Origin: Margaritifera margaritifera
Lineage: Eukaryota > Mollusca > Bivalvia > Unionida > Margaritiferidae
Direction of reading: 5' to 3'
NCBI GenBank assembly: GCA_029931535.1
Contig: JAQPZY010000400.1
Span: 62,001-126,000 of the forward strand
Length of the DNA: 64,000 bases
The translations under genes were made by a program, and so were the position numbers. Under the pieces are notes generated by a model. It ran no database searches. It was not told where the DNA came from and saw only the letters and a program-made list of their open reading frames with translations. Below are positions 46,827 to 58,879 of this stretch, one piece after another (position 1 is the stretch's first letter; the number at the start of each line of letters is the position of its first letter).

Positions 46827-49800
46827 AATATTTTGAATTGTAGATTTTTGTATAATATCAAATATAATGTGTAATATGCCATTTATATTTCCTCATTTTA
46901 TTAATAAAATCAGATTTTTAACAAATATGGTGTTGAATTTATTTTTAAAAAATGGAATCACACCTCCACTTAATTACATCTCAAGAAGCAAATTATAAAA
47001 AAAAATTTTTTTATATTTTAAGAATTTATGAAAATAATTTCTTGTGTATAGCTTTCATTTATTTGATTAATAATAATAAAAATAATAAATATTTTCAAAC
47101 ATTGACTCAATTAGTTACAAAGAATGTTATCTTCTGGACCTCATTTATAAACATATATACCAGCTAGTAAGAAAACTTATCCTTTCACACTCACACAGAC
47201 AGACATACATACACACATTACACTAATAGAAAAGACAAACTTCACTAAGTATGTAATTTTTTTAATTTCCTAAACAGGATTCCCAAATGTACTTGGATAT
47301 ATTGATGACATTTTTATCAAGAGCCAAGTACCACAGGAAAATGAAGCAGAGTATTTACACAAAAAAAGTTTCCATTCTTTCAATGTTCTGGTATGAAATG
47401 TTTCTGTTTTTATTTCGTCATCAAGAAGCTGTCATATTTACATGTGCAAGAAGTCATTGTAATAACATATTATATTGAATGGGAATAATACCCCTTACCA
47501 AACTTTCAAAAACATGCATAGAATATCACAGACTGAAAAAATAATTATAATTGTACACATTTACTTTTTGGAGTGCAAAATGTAGACTACCATACAATTT
47601 ATGAATGCACACACTATTCCCATCAGAAGATATAGACCACTCTCTCAATGATCCCTCTGTGGTCATGTGCTTTATTTACTAGACTAGCTCAGCTATGGAG
47701 TATGAGTAACTTTCCACGTGCTTTATCTATTAGGCCAGCTCATCTACAGGCTATGAGTAATTTTCCATGTTTGGTTCTTGCCTCTGGATGTTCACGTTTC
47801 TTCACCTTATGCAAAGACCACTTGTGCCACTACATACCCATGTGGTTCCAAATACCTTATCAGTCACTGTATCATGATATAAAAAATACTTACTGATGCA
47901 TGCTAATGACAGAATAGGATTAATTTAAAAATGCACACTAATTTCTTTTAATTATAGCATTTATCCTTTGGTACAAGTGTGGGTCTTTTAATTTATTTGT
48001 GATTAGATTATCATCAGATTAAGCTACATTACATAAAAAATATGAATAAAAATTTGTGATCGTCTTATCACAAAATATGCAGTGATCATTAGATAATTAT
48101 GGTGAACTATAATACTTGTAAAACACATATCCCCATGCTCCACTGCTTTTTCAAAACTAACTATCCACCAGTCAAAATCTAACTCTCTGATCAATGTGCA
48201 TTTGATTAGAATAGAAGCAGTGGCCAATTTAAGTTGAATAGTAGTATATGAATTCATTTCTTAATGCCAGCTGTGTGTTTGTGTGCAGATATATACATAT
48301 CTCTTTACTTCCAAAAATATGCCACCAGTGTCAATGATAGTTGCATGTATACATTAATTTTTTCATGCCTAATAAAATCATACAGAGTGAGGATCTCAAT
48401 ATCTAAAGTTGTGACCCTGACAAAGGGGTTACAACTATAAAACCAGTGGTATTGCTCATAGGTTCCATTCAGTGCTACCTGTTACATTTGTTAGCAACTA
48501 GGTCAGTTTTCAAACACACCAATTTTCATACATGTTTGTTGCAAATTGAGACTTATGTACAATTTTGTTTTGTTAAACTCACTCCTTAACCACACCCCAA
48601 TGTCTGGTTGCACCAGAATTTAAAAAATGCTGTGCAAATTGAAAGATCACCTTAAATATTATCAACTGGTTAAGAATTTCTCTTGAATAGTTTAGGATGA
48701 TTTCTGCATAATGACTTGTGCACATCTTTCACAACATCAAAATCATCACCAAATCATTGTTAAATATAAGGAATTTAATCAACCTATAACATGAAATTTC
48801 AGGACTCCACCATGGGATACTACTTGGTGACTCGGGTTACCCTTGCCAAAGTTTTCTTATGACACCATACCTAAACCCCCATGAACCCCGTATGGAGAAT
48901 TACAACAAAGCCCATTGCAGAACCAGGGTTTTAATTGAAGACATTTAGTATTTTGAAGAGAAGGTTTCCTTTCCTGCACTTTGGGCTTATGATCTCATCC
49001 ATGAGGGCTTGTCAGTTGACAGTGGCCTGTCCTTGTCTACACAATTTAGGTATAGACAGAAAGGACATCATTAGACATAATGACAAAGATGATCTCATGA
49101 TACGAATGGGCCAGAGATGAATGACATTATGGGCAGTATGTTAAGAGATCATATTGCCTGCACCTTCTATTAAGTCTCATTTGGCATATGGTATCTATGT
49201 AGTCTCCAGATATATTTGAAAACTATTATCTTTGCTGTTATATATTACACGTTTTGTCTTTATAGCAAAATTAAGTTATATGCAGAATATAATTAAAAAC
49301 CTTAGCAAGACATATTTACACAATAATATTATGTTCAATATATTTTCTTCTTTCACAGAAATCATATTTAGGTGTGCAATGAAGAAAGAAATGCATACTA
49401 AATTAATTGGTCATACTAGTATTTTTCTTGTCTATCAGTCTTGTCTGAAGTTGAATGGAAATACATGTAATAGCAGAAGGTTTGAGACAAAATCTTTCTC
49501 AAACATTCAGAATGAATGTGTCAAGTTTAACAATAAATATAAAAATAATGAATTAATTTACCTAACTGAGCCTGATTTTTCACACATGATGATTAATTGT
49601 TGAAGAAGATATATTAATATACCATATTTAGAGCATACTCAATTACTAGTATATCATAAGTAATTTGATTTTCGTCATCATCAATCAGCAGCATCAGCAA
49701 TAGTATTAGTATAGTCAGAATACTATCTCATGAAGTACACTGCTAATGTAACATTAATCTGCAAAAAGGATCTTTTGAACACAATGGACAATACTCAAAC

Positions 49801-51606
49801 AGCAGATGCAGTTCTAATGTTTGAGTATAGCTGATGTCACAAAAGTACATTAAACCAGCCTGAATCAGCCACATCATGTAAGGATATAATTTCATTCAAC
49901 ATTATTTATTTGTGCAATATCATTATGTAGAAAACAAAACAGAATAATATAACTTGAAAATGAATGGAAAAAATGTGTTATATTTAATGATCACAGCTAG
50001 AATGTACAAGGATAGGTGATCCACTACCTTCTCCATAGCAATTTGGTAATTTACCACTATAAACACCTCCTAACTTTTCTCAAGTACAGTGGTCCCTCGC
50101 AATTTTGATAATATTTGAAATCTGATATTCAATTGATATTCACTGGAGTAACACACTGGACTTCTTGTTCTTCTGCAGGGCAACATAAAAGTCAGTACAT
50201 TCCAATGTATCAGTGCTTCACACATATTGCCATCTGTGAAAAATAAATTGATATATCAATGCTGCATATTTTAATCGAGTGTTTGTCTTTCAATGAAAAT
50301 TAAAGATAATATCTAAATATATTTGTATATGTGGTTGGAGGTGGGGGTGTGGTGGTGTGGAGAAAGTGAAAGGTTGTGAGGAAGAGAGAAGGGACAATAC
50401 TGAACCATCCAGTTACAATGTTTGAAATGCATCATTTTGATTATCTTAATTTAACATGACAATAGTTAAGAGTCCTTTCTATATGTGTGGTGGTGGTGGA
50501 GATAGTGATGGTGACAATGTAAAACATTCATAGTGATCGATTATTGTCTTAGTTTAACTTAGCCATATGTACATAGACAATTAATATATCTATGAGTACA
50601 TTTAAAAATATTTACTATTGTTGGTTCTACAAATATTGTAGTAATTGAAATAACTACACATTGTCATACTAGTGTCAAACAGTGAATGATTACAATAATT
50701 ACAAATGCTCATTGTTTTGTTGTTTCAAATGATAACTTGTAACTACCAGTATGAACTTAGCGTCTTCTTTATACATTTCTTCTAGTTACATATTAGTATT
50801 CCTTTAAAACAGGGAAAAATTCAGTACAAAAATACAAACATGCTGTGTTTCATGAATAATAATTAAACTGTTTGGAATTACCACTAATTGTATTCTTGTT
50901 TCTTACTTTGCTATCCTCAGTGAATGAGAGTAGTAAACTAAAAGAAGGAAAATAATCTCTTATGAAAAGATTAACTGAAAATAAAAATTGAAAATGTTGT
51001 GTATGTAAATCAAAATCTAATTATCCAAAAACAATTCATCATTCATGTCTAATATTAGAAACAAATATTTCATAATAATTTAGAAAAAAGTATAAATTCC
51101 AAAGAAACTGCAAATGTATGCAAAAATATGACTGTTCCTAATTCTGACAAATTAAAATATTGTAGTAGTACTCCTAACTTCTGTCAGCTTCGTATGTCAT
51201 TCTTATATTGTTATTTTTTATGAACATTAGTAGATAATATTATACACCTAAATGTTATTAAGTAAATCTTCCACATTTCTTTTCATATAAGGGAAGCCAC
51301 TATATGAAAACAGAATTTGCAATTACAATTTCTTATTTAATGTGATAACTATGTGAAAAAATTACATAAATTTCAAGTAACATTTGAAAATAACATCATT
51401 GTGCTATGATTTCTATTTTTAAGAACTTATGACATTTTAAGGAACATAGTTAATTACTATATGATGTTTTATTAAATTCATAGTTCCAATTACTGCAATA
51501 AATATATACAAAAGTAGTGACAGAAATTAAAACCTATATACTAAAATCACTTTTCAATAAATTGTATGCATCATGGAGTTTTGTATCAGTGTATAATTAA
51601 TTGTCA

Positions 51607-51642
<36 letters not shown>

Positions 51643-51684
51643 AAATAACTTTAGTTTAATTTGTTGAAATAAAGATTATTATGG
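45381..51684. other. Long AT-rich region without a supported gene
   Basis: Small features only: purine run at 45957-45990, (AT)n at 46738-46821, a diverged 54-bp duplication at 47662-47770, TG/G-rich patch at 50335-50375, and short (AT)n at 51609-51637. Frames such as 49232-49603 (123 residues, Lys/Asn/Ile-rich) and 46952-47167 have no recognisable domain. It may be intron or intergenic DNA. Confidence 0.55.
46738..46821. repeat. (AT)n microsatellite
   Basis: About 84 bp of pure TA dinucleotides. Overlapping Ile-Tyr frames are artefacts. Confidence 0.97.
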
Positions 51685-52072
51685 CAATTTATACACAACA
51701 AAACACAGATCCAGTTAAGCTTTTATTTATAATTATAATGTTTGCCTAGGGGGACTGTCTGCTGCTACTGATGAAACTGTTTTGGTTCATTCTGTCAGTG
51801 AGTGATTCAGCGGTTACGGAATGGCACAATGTGGTTGTACAGAGGTCACAGCTGGGCTGTGAAACTCTCTGACAGAATGTTATGGATAACCCTTGAGTAA
51901 AGTTTCTTCAGTGGAAACTGAAGGAGCCCAGCGAAGACTGGGCTGTCCAACAAAGGTTGGGATGACAGCGGCAACTGTGTGGACTTCACTCAATGGGTTA
52001 AGTTTGAATACGCCATATAGTGCTGACATTAGATTCTTGGGTGAATAAACGGAATGGAATGAAGTGAATGCC
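51685..52072 (-). repeat. Split direct repeat B2 (outer)
   Basis: 388 bp starting CAATTTATACACAACAAAAC on plus and ending GAAGTGAATGCC. Matches B1 at 52371-52758 with scattered substitutions. It forms the 3' terminus of the Ngaro-type element. Confidence 0.9.
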
Positions 52073-52158
52073 TTTTATTTAATGTAAGCAACATGCAGCA
52101 GCACAGACATTCCCGTGTCCATTGAACACTGTAGGCGTTGAGGCAGGGATGGCGGCGG

Positions 52159-52374
52159 TTCGACAGAAATATGCGAGCTGTCGCTCTCCACTCCAAACTA
52201 AGAACAATTGAACAAAAACGCTGCATGTAACAGCTGGGAATGTTTTGATTGGCTGGCAAGTGATGTATTAATATAGCTCATGAATATTAATGTGGACTAT
52301 TTGCAGGAATGGTAGTGAATGGGTCACCTATTGATGTGTATAAACTATGCTTAAGCAATCACATAAGCAACAAT
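52159..52374 (-). repeat. Split direct repeat A2
   Basis: About 216 bp from TTCGACAGAAATATGCGAGC to AAGCAATCACATAAGCAA; matches A1 at 57451-57666. It abuts B1 directly, as expected for a circular-junction copy. Confidence 0.9.
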
Positions 52375-52758
52375 TTATACACAACAAAACACAGATCCAG
52401 TTAAGCTTTTATTTATAATTATAATGTTTGCCTAGGGGGACTGTCTGCTGCTACTGATGAAACTGTTTTGGTTCATTCTGTCAGTGAGTGATTCAGCGGT
52501 TACGGAATGGCACAACGTGGTTGTACAGATGTCACAGCTGGGTTGTGAAACTCTCTGACAGAATGTTATGGATAACCCTCGAGTAAAGTTACTTCAGCAG
52601 AAACTGAAGGAGCCCAGCGAAGAATGGGCTGTCCAACGAAGGTTGCGATGACAGCGGCAACTGGGTGGACTTCACTCAATGGGTTTAGTTTGAATACGCC
52701 ATATAGCGCTGACATTGGATTCTTGGGTGAATAAACAGAATCGTATGAAGTGAATGCC
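52371..52758 (-). repeat. Split direct repeat B1
   Basis: 388 bp, same as B2. It adjoins A2 with a shared CAA(T) overlap, the presumed recombination core. Confidence 0.9.
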
Positions 52759-53827
52759 CAAAGAGAACATATGTGCAGCAGATGTTGTCCCCCAAGAATG
52801 TAATAAGCTGGGGAAGCCTTCAGTGTTCAATGAAGAGAAAAAAAAGAAAAAATGTTTGTTTATACAACAGCAGCATATCAACAACAATGGAAAATAATAG
52901 TATACACACATGTAGAAATAAATCGACAATGGCAAGAAACAGCATGCAAATACTACAAGTAGACTGGTATTACTACTGTAACGCTAGACTCGCACTTATC
53001 AAGACAAAGTCACATGAGCTGCAATAAGTCTATGATATATGAAAATGTCAAATCTTGTGTGAATGTCTCGGAGTGGTTCCATGCATGCTTAAAACACTGC
53101 ACTATTTCACAGCAGTCATATCAAACATAATCGAAAAGATAGGTATACATACAGGTAGGAAAAAATCGACAATGGCAAGAAACAGCATGTAATTACTATA
53201 AGAAGACTGATATCACTACTCCAACACTAGAATATTGCAATTATCAAAACAAAGTCACCTGAATTGCAAGAAGTCTATGATATATGTAAATGTAAAGTCT
53301 TGTGCGAATGAATGGCCGAGAGTGGTTCCATGCATGCTAAAAACACTGCAGTGTTGCACAGGCATCTGATCATGTATCGACAGCATTATGTGAAATAATT
53401 GCGTACCAATCCAAGTAGGACGATGGTGGCATAGCATGAGAAAGATACATCTTGGAAGATGGCAAAGACGAACCCGCGGGAAATTGAGAATGGAAATGAT
53501 TCAATGATCACATCCAACTCGGGCAGGAAGCAAGATGATCACATCCATGAAATGGGCAGAAGAAGACCATGAGAATGCACAAACACCTCCATGAATTGAA
53601 CACACCGAATGCACATATGGCAATGACGATGATGGATATGCACAAACACCACAAAATGAACACTAGTATCACACGTGTGCAGAACTCCAACATATGATGA
53701 ATATAGAAACGCAATGCACGACTATGGAAACTGGAACCACAGCAATTACATCACATGGCAAAGCACCGAAGAACTGGATCCAGAAAAACACACCCAGGAT
53801 AGAAGAACACTGTCAATGTGAGACCTT
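52759..53827. other. Untranslated tail of the Ngaro-type element with internal duplication
   Basis: Between the recombinase stop and B1. Two related blocks (about 52905-53115 and 53148-53360) share AAATCGACAATGGCAAGAAA, TAGACTG/GAAGACTG, AGTCTATGATATATG and GTGGTTCCATGCATGCT. No reading frame of note. Confidence 0.65.
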
Positions 53828-54884
53828 CTATCCTTGTATGTTGAATGCAGCATGATCATGGTCGCTGTGTATTGCTATCTGCATCCATGGCCATGACCCC
53901 TGCACTGCCCGGATAGCACTGTGAGGAGTGCGAATGTATCTGGTGTAACAACATGAAGACCACCGGCCCAGAACTTTGATGATATGGTCTTCCAGCCGAG
54001 CCGCTGCCGCTGAAGTAGCTGCACCTATACGGAATGAATGGCCACTAAACTGAGAAGTGTCCATTCCCATCTTATGGTAGACAAGTTGCATGTGATTAAG
54101 GAACACAACTCTTGATAACGCTTGACCTGTAGCCGTAATGAAGAGTGGGGCATATGGCTGGGGTGATGAGCGTCTCCTGAATTGCATAAAAGTCTTCAGA
54201 GCAGAGAATGGACATATAGCACGACCTGTGGCATGAAACTGAATGGTCACACCCTTACGGAAAGGGTCGGTTTTTGAAGATTTTAACTTGAGAAAAGCAG
54301 TTTCTAGGTGGAAGTGCACATCGCCGACAGAGATGAACGGTTGGATTGAAGGAATCCCGAACAGTGAATTCCCCACATCTCAGAAAGCCGAAGAAAGCAA
54401 CTATGCAGACAGTCAATAACAGCAAATCGGTGTGTGTGTCAAACACTCATCCTCGCAGAATTGTACAAATGCTTGTTAGGATATTGTACGTAATAGGCTG
54501 GCACAGTTTTGCAGGTGAACCTTGAGTTTTTTTGATGGCCTGGAGGATGGTGGCAAGATGAGGCAGATTATTTCTGTCTTTGGTGAATGGTGATTGCAAA
54601 CCAGCCTGCATAAACTTGAACCTAATGCCACAGAGGTACAATTTTATTGTAGAATGCTTCAAGATGAGAACTCTATTGCAATGTGTCGCAAAGTAGATTA
54701 AGGTGTCCTCCGTAATATCTGGCAAAAGTTGCATGTTTGAGGAGAAGCCACACATCAGCATGAAGGTCCTAAAAGCGTTGAATGCAGTGTTGTAGGCGAT
54801 TTGTGTAGTAGGGCTTAAAGCCTGGTTCCATAAAATGTCTACCTCTGTATCCAGGTCCACAAGACTTCCGAGGGTGGGGGGCAT
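53828..54884 (-). pseudogene. Tyrosine recombinase of the Ngaro-type element
   Basis: Frames 54447-54884 and 53828-54446 together give an N-terminal SAM-like core-binding part (TTQIAYNTAFNAFRTFM, SPFTKDRNN) and a catalytic domain. Visible catalytic residues are Arg in FFGFLRCGEFTV, Lys in LKSSKTDPFRKG, HxxR in FSGHSFRIGAAT, Trp in VLGRWSS and the nucleophile Tyr in CYTRYIRT. The enzyme would cut and rejoin DNA at the circle junction during integration. A TGA at 54447-54449 and a frameshift near 54340 break it; otherwise all active-site residues remain. It overlaps the end of the RNase H frame by about 45 bases. Confidence 0.85.
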
Positions 54885-56411
54885 TCGCAGGGTTGTAGAT
54901 CTGCATCCGGAGCCAGTGCATGAAATTTCTGAAATTGAAGGCGGGACAAGGCATCAGCTGTATTGTTGACAACTCCAGGAATGTGTTTGGCAGAAAAATA
55001 AAAGTTACAAGAAGCCGCACACCACGTAAGTTTACGCATTAATTTCATTATATGCATACATTTAGATCTTCCCTTTAGAAGTATATTCACTGTGGCCATA
55101 TTATCACATAGAAATATTATACGTTTGCCAGCCCATTCCGCACCCCAAATAATAGCAGCAACAACAATGGGGTACAACTCCCTGAATGCTATATAGAAAT
55201 CATTCTCCACAGATAAAAGCATTTTAAGATCATCAGACCATGCAGCTGCAAACCAGTGAGTTTTGAAGTAACCCCCATACCCTACTGTGGATGAAACATC
55301 TGTGCATAATTCAAGTTTGTCCGATGTTGTGGACTGATTGTCAAGAAACATAGAAACTCCATTCCACGTAGCCAGGAATCGGTGCCACATATATAGTTCC
55401 TCTCTGCAATTTGCATCAAAGTGTACATAATGAATGAATTCCCTGACTTTGGTAGATAGTCGTATGAGGTATGACACGAACACAAGCCCTGACAGGATAA
55501 CACGGGTAGCAAAATTGAAGTGGCCCAGTAACTGGAGCAGTTCTCGCTTGCGGACACTTCATTTGTTAAGAAAGTGTTTAATGTAGTTCACAATACCTTC
55601 CACTTTATCCCGCGATAAACGTGCTTGCATTTGTTCTGAGTCTAGAATTATTCCCAAATATTCTATAACTGGTCTTGTTTGGAGCCATGGGAATCTTCAA
55701 TCTGTTGAAAATTTAAGTCAACAAAGTTCTCTCACCACATGCAGAAGGAGGATCTATTGTAAGAAAGTCGTCAAGGAGGTGCAAGATGACGTCAATACCA
55801 TAATTATGTTTGGCTATCCAACAAATCGCCTCAGACAAGGTATCAAATAATTTCGGACTTGAACATGACCCGAAGGGGAGGCGAACACAAACGTAATGTC
55901 CTCTCCATTTTACGCAGAACAAGTACCATTGCGAAGGCGCAATGGGAATCTGTTTGAAAGCATCTGAAATGTCAGTTTTACACATAATAGCTCCCTTACG
56001 ATAACTCTGAATAATTCGGATGGCATCATCAATCTTGACATAGCTTAGGGAGCATTTACCCTTGTCAATAAGTTCATTGATACTTGCATGAACATGGTCA
56101 CTATGGGGAGATGACAGGTCAATGATAAGTCTCTTCATTTTTTAATATTTACCTTCCGCGATACCGACAGGACTAACTCTGTAATTTGGATATGGTGGAG
56201 ATGGAAAAGGGCCAAGCATGAACCCTTTGGCACATTCCTTTGCTAATAACTGATCCACAATATTCGGTTGTTTAGAAGCAGAAAGCAAGTTTTTGCACTC
56301 TTTTGTAGGCAAGTGAGTTTTATGCACCATAGTGTCGAAACCATGTTTCAGACCGGAAGAGAAATATTGAACGAAGTTCTGATCAGGATGATGAAGGAGT
56401 TCAAGCTGCAA
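54839..56411 (-). pseudogene. Ngaro-type reverse transcriptase and RNase H
   Basis: RT: RVSPVGIAEGKY, KRLIIDLSSPHSDHVHAS, CKTDISDAFKQIPIAPS (first catalytic Asp), VRLPFGSCSSPKLFDTL and ILHLLDDFLTID (catalytic DD). Thumb: RPVIEYLGIILDSEQM. RNase H: LCTDVSSTVGYGG (Asp), FRELYPIV (Glu), FLCDNMATV (Asp), HIPGVVNNTADALSRL (Asp). Breaks: TAA at 56142-56144, a frameshift near 55700, TGA at 55559-55561. The separate short frames in this interval are parts of one protein. Confidence 0.88.
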
Positions 56412-57278
56412 TCTGTTGATGTCAATGGGGGTGGAACCATGTGGCGAGAAAGTAGGTCAGATTTGTTGCATTTTCTCTGGCACTGATTTGCAAGGGGTAT
56501 TGACATTGCATGTACCAGTGCTAGAAAAACTGTGCAATGGGTTCTTTGGGCAGGCAGCTTACCATGTGCTTACCATCGAGTATCTGCTTCCACTGGATTT
56601 CGGATACTATGTCGATTGCTGGTAGTATTTCCGGCGAAACTACGGGGACTGCATCAGCTAATTGATCGACATCGCAAGCTGGGCGACTGGCGTTGATGAG
56701 AGATGTATCGAGTCGCCTAAGAATAAATCTGGTGAAGACACCTGTTGTCATGCCATGATGTGAATAATGCTATTATTGAGGTCAACGATAGAACGCTGAA
56801 TGGAGTGGATCGAGGTCATTATGTTGGCAGTAGACACTGTGTTTACATCGATGGTGGCCATGTCGGAAGTAGTTCCTACTTCCGGAATATTGCACTGCAC
56901 TGCTTTTGCCACTTCACTTATTTCCGCCGAAGTGAATCCCTCTGCCGTATCCTCATGAACAATTGTCGCACTATGGCTACGTCAACGTGGAGTTGGATGT
57001 GGAATGAGGGATGCAACTTCTTCTTCAGACTGACGTGTGCTTGGTTGCAATTGGGTTTGGTAGTTCCTCTCTTGTCTCAGTAAATGATCAGCAGGCCGTG
57101 AAATGGTGGAAGGGGCATTATCCATGTATAGCTGTCTTAAGGCGTGCTTTGGGAGAACAGCAGACACTTTAATGCCTATAGATTCAAGTTTCTGCTTTAA
57201 ACGGAGAGTAGTCCAGTTAAAAGGATTGTCCAAGTCGAATGGGACTGACCTCGGTCTTCTTGAAGATCGTGACGCCAT
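56412..57278 (-). pseudogene. Gag-like ORF of the Ngaro-type element with SAP-like N-terminus
   Basis: Start MASRSSRRPRSVPFDL at 57278, just inside A1. Residues about 18-50 (FNWTTLRLKQKLESIGIKV, PKHALRQLYMDN) look like a SAP-type helix-extended-helix DNA-binding motif. A Gln/Ser/Glu-rich linker follows. After a frameshift near 56982 the gag continues with TSAEISEVAKAVQCNIPEVG and SIHSIQRSIVDLNNSIIHI, then further shifts to 56412. The longer frame beginning at 57551 includes A1 untranslated sequence and is not preferred. Confidence 0.6.
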
Positions 57279-57450
57279 TGTTTGCAGACAAAGGAACGGC
57301 CTTGAGGGTCCAGTGAATGGCAATGAAACTACTGATGAATTCACGGAATGAGAAGAGGAAACAAATGGGGAATTGTAGCTCCGGTATGCAAAGTCCGTGT
57401 TGTGAAAGTAAGCAAGAGATGCACACACAAAGAAAAGTTGAAAAGCGCAA

Positions 57451-57666
57451 TTCGACAGAAATATGCAAGCTGTCGCTCTCCACTCCAAACTAAGAACAAT
57501 TGAACAAAGACGCTGCACGTGACAGCTGGGAATGTTTTGATTGGCTGGCAAGCGATGTATTAATATAGCTCATGTATATTGATGTGGACTATTTGCAGGA
57601 ATGGTAGTGAATGGGTCACCTATTGCTGTGTATAAACTATGCTTAAGCAATCGCATAAGCAACAAT
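57451..57666 (-). repeat. Split direct repeat A1 (5' terminus)
   Basis: About 216 bp, matching A2. Right flank continues as AGTTTTTTCATTCAG, unrelated to the element, so the boundary is near 57666. Confidence 0.9.
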
Positions 57667-58138
57667 AGTTTTTTCATTCAGTTTGGTTTGAAATACTTGA
57701 CAAAGTTTATAAAGAGGTAAATGGTGTATTAAATTGTTTAAAAAAATGCAAAATCATCTTACCTCTTTGCTTCAGATTGGCATATTTTTTTCTGATTTCA
57801 TCACGAGTACATGGGATTGAGGTGCTCTGACTGAAAAATGAGGAATTATAAAGTGTATAGATCGTTTCATATTATATTCTACATGCTGCATAAGTTGTTT
57901 TTTTTATAAATACAAATTGAAGATATTAGGATGAAAATCATCAGTTATTTTTAGGCAGTGTAAAGACTGAGGTATTATTTATAACAGTTAATAATTTTCA
58001 TTTTTAAGGAATCTTTCTATTAGTTAGTCTGTACTGATTATGTAATAAATATGACAAATTTTTAATAGATTCAATATTAAAGATTGAAACAAATCATACA
58101 ATATCAAAATCAACTTGTAATAATAACAATACTAAGAT

Positions 58139-58182
<44 letters not shown>

Positions 58183-58879
58183 CAACTACTACTTTTATTA
58201 ATTGCATTTATTACAAATACAAATGATATTATGATTATGATTATTATTATTATTGGAAGCAACTTATTAAACCAGCCATGAAAAAAAACCATACATCTTT
58301 AAAAATAAACATCTTGTATGTTTGATTTTGTTTTATACATGTGAGAACATACAAAATCAACAAGAGTTAAATTTGTCTGGGATTACTCCTGTGATGCATT
58401 GTTTACATTCAGTTTGTGTGTATTCTAAAGAAATTAATGTGTTTCAATCTAAAATAAGTGATAAAATATTGTTTACTATAAGAAATAGTACAATCTGCAT
58501 ACATTATAAGTTCTAATTTGTAAAATCCTAATTATGATCGATCTATATCGTATACTGATACTGGCAATACATTATACATTACATACGCATTAACATTTAA
58601 ACTTCTTCCCATGCTCTTTCTTTCACTAAAAATCCCTGCTGACTCCCCTTAAATGTTCCAAAAGAGCAGTTTCTCTTGTCCTAACTTCTGATAATAAAAG
58701 GATTTCTTGCTCTTTATCCCATATAAGGCAACTTTTTTGGCGCAGCGTTCGTATCTCCCGTGGAGGACGCCATGATTATTGACATTGGATACACATTACA
58801 GGTACTAGACTCCTTTTTCTTGTCACCTTGCTGAAGAGCATTAAAGTGACATAACATGTCACGTGATTCAAGTAAAAAA
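57667..58879. other. Spacer with ATT microsatellite
   Basis: (TAA)n/(ATT)n run at about 58139-58181 forms a perfect TAA/TTA inverted pair. No gene supported. Confidence 0.55.

Larger units (their letters stand above)
51685..57666 (-). mobile_element. Ngaro/PAT-type tyrosine-recombinase retrotransposon with split direct repeats
   Basis: Read on the minus strand: A1 (57666-57451), gag-like gene, RT, RNase H, tyrosine recombinase, then B1 (52758-52371), A2 (52374-52159) and B2 (52072-51685). A1 and A2 match over about 216 bp; B1 and B2 match over 388 bp. This A1-genes-B1-A2-B2 pattern is the split-direct-repeat structure of Ngaro and PAT elements, which integrate from a circular intermediate by a YR. 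The A2/B1 join AAGCAACAATTT fits A1's outer end AAGCAACAAT and B2's outer end CAATTT. No methyltransferase domain is seen, favouring Ngaro over DIRS1. Total 5.98 kb. Confidence 0.85.

Noticed and set aside
49232..49603. 123-residue plus frame
   Set aside because: Lys/Asn/Ile-rich composition typical of AT-rich chance frames, with no recognisable motif or splice context.
51685..52374. Separate truncated element or solo LTR left of the Ngaro-type element
   Set aside because: The B2-A2-B1 order fits one element with split direct repeats, which explains all four repeats more simply.
57103..57351. Plus-strand frames across the Ngaro-type gag and A1
   Set aside because: Shadows of the minus-strand gag; no domain and inconsistent with element orientation.
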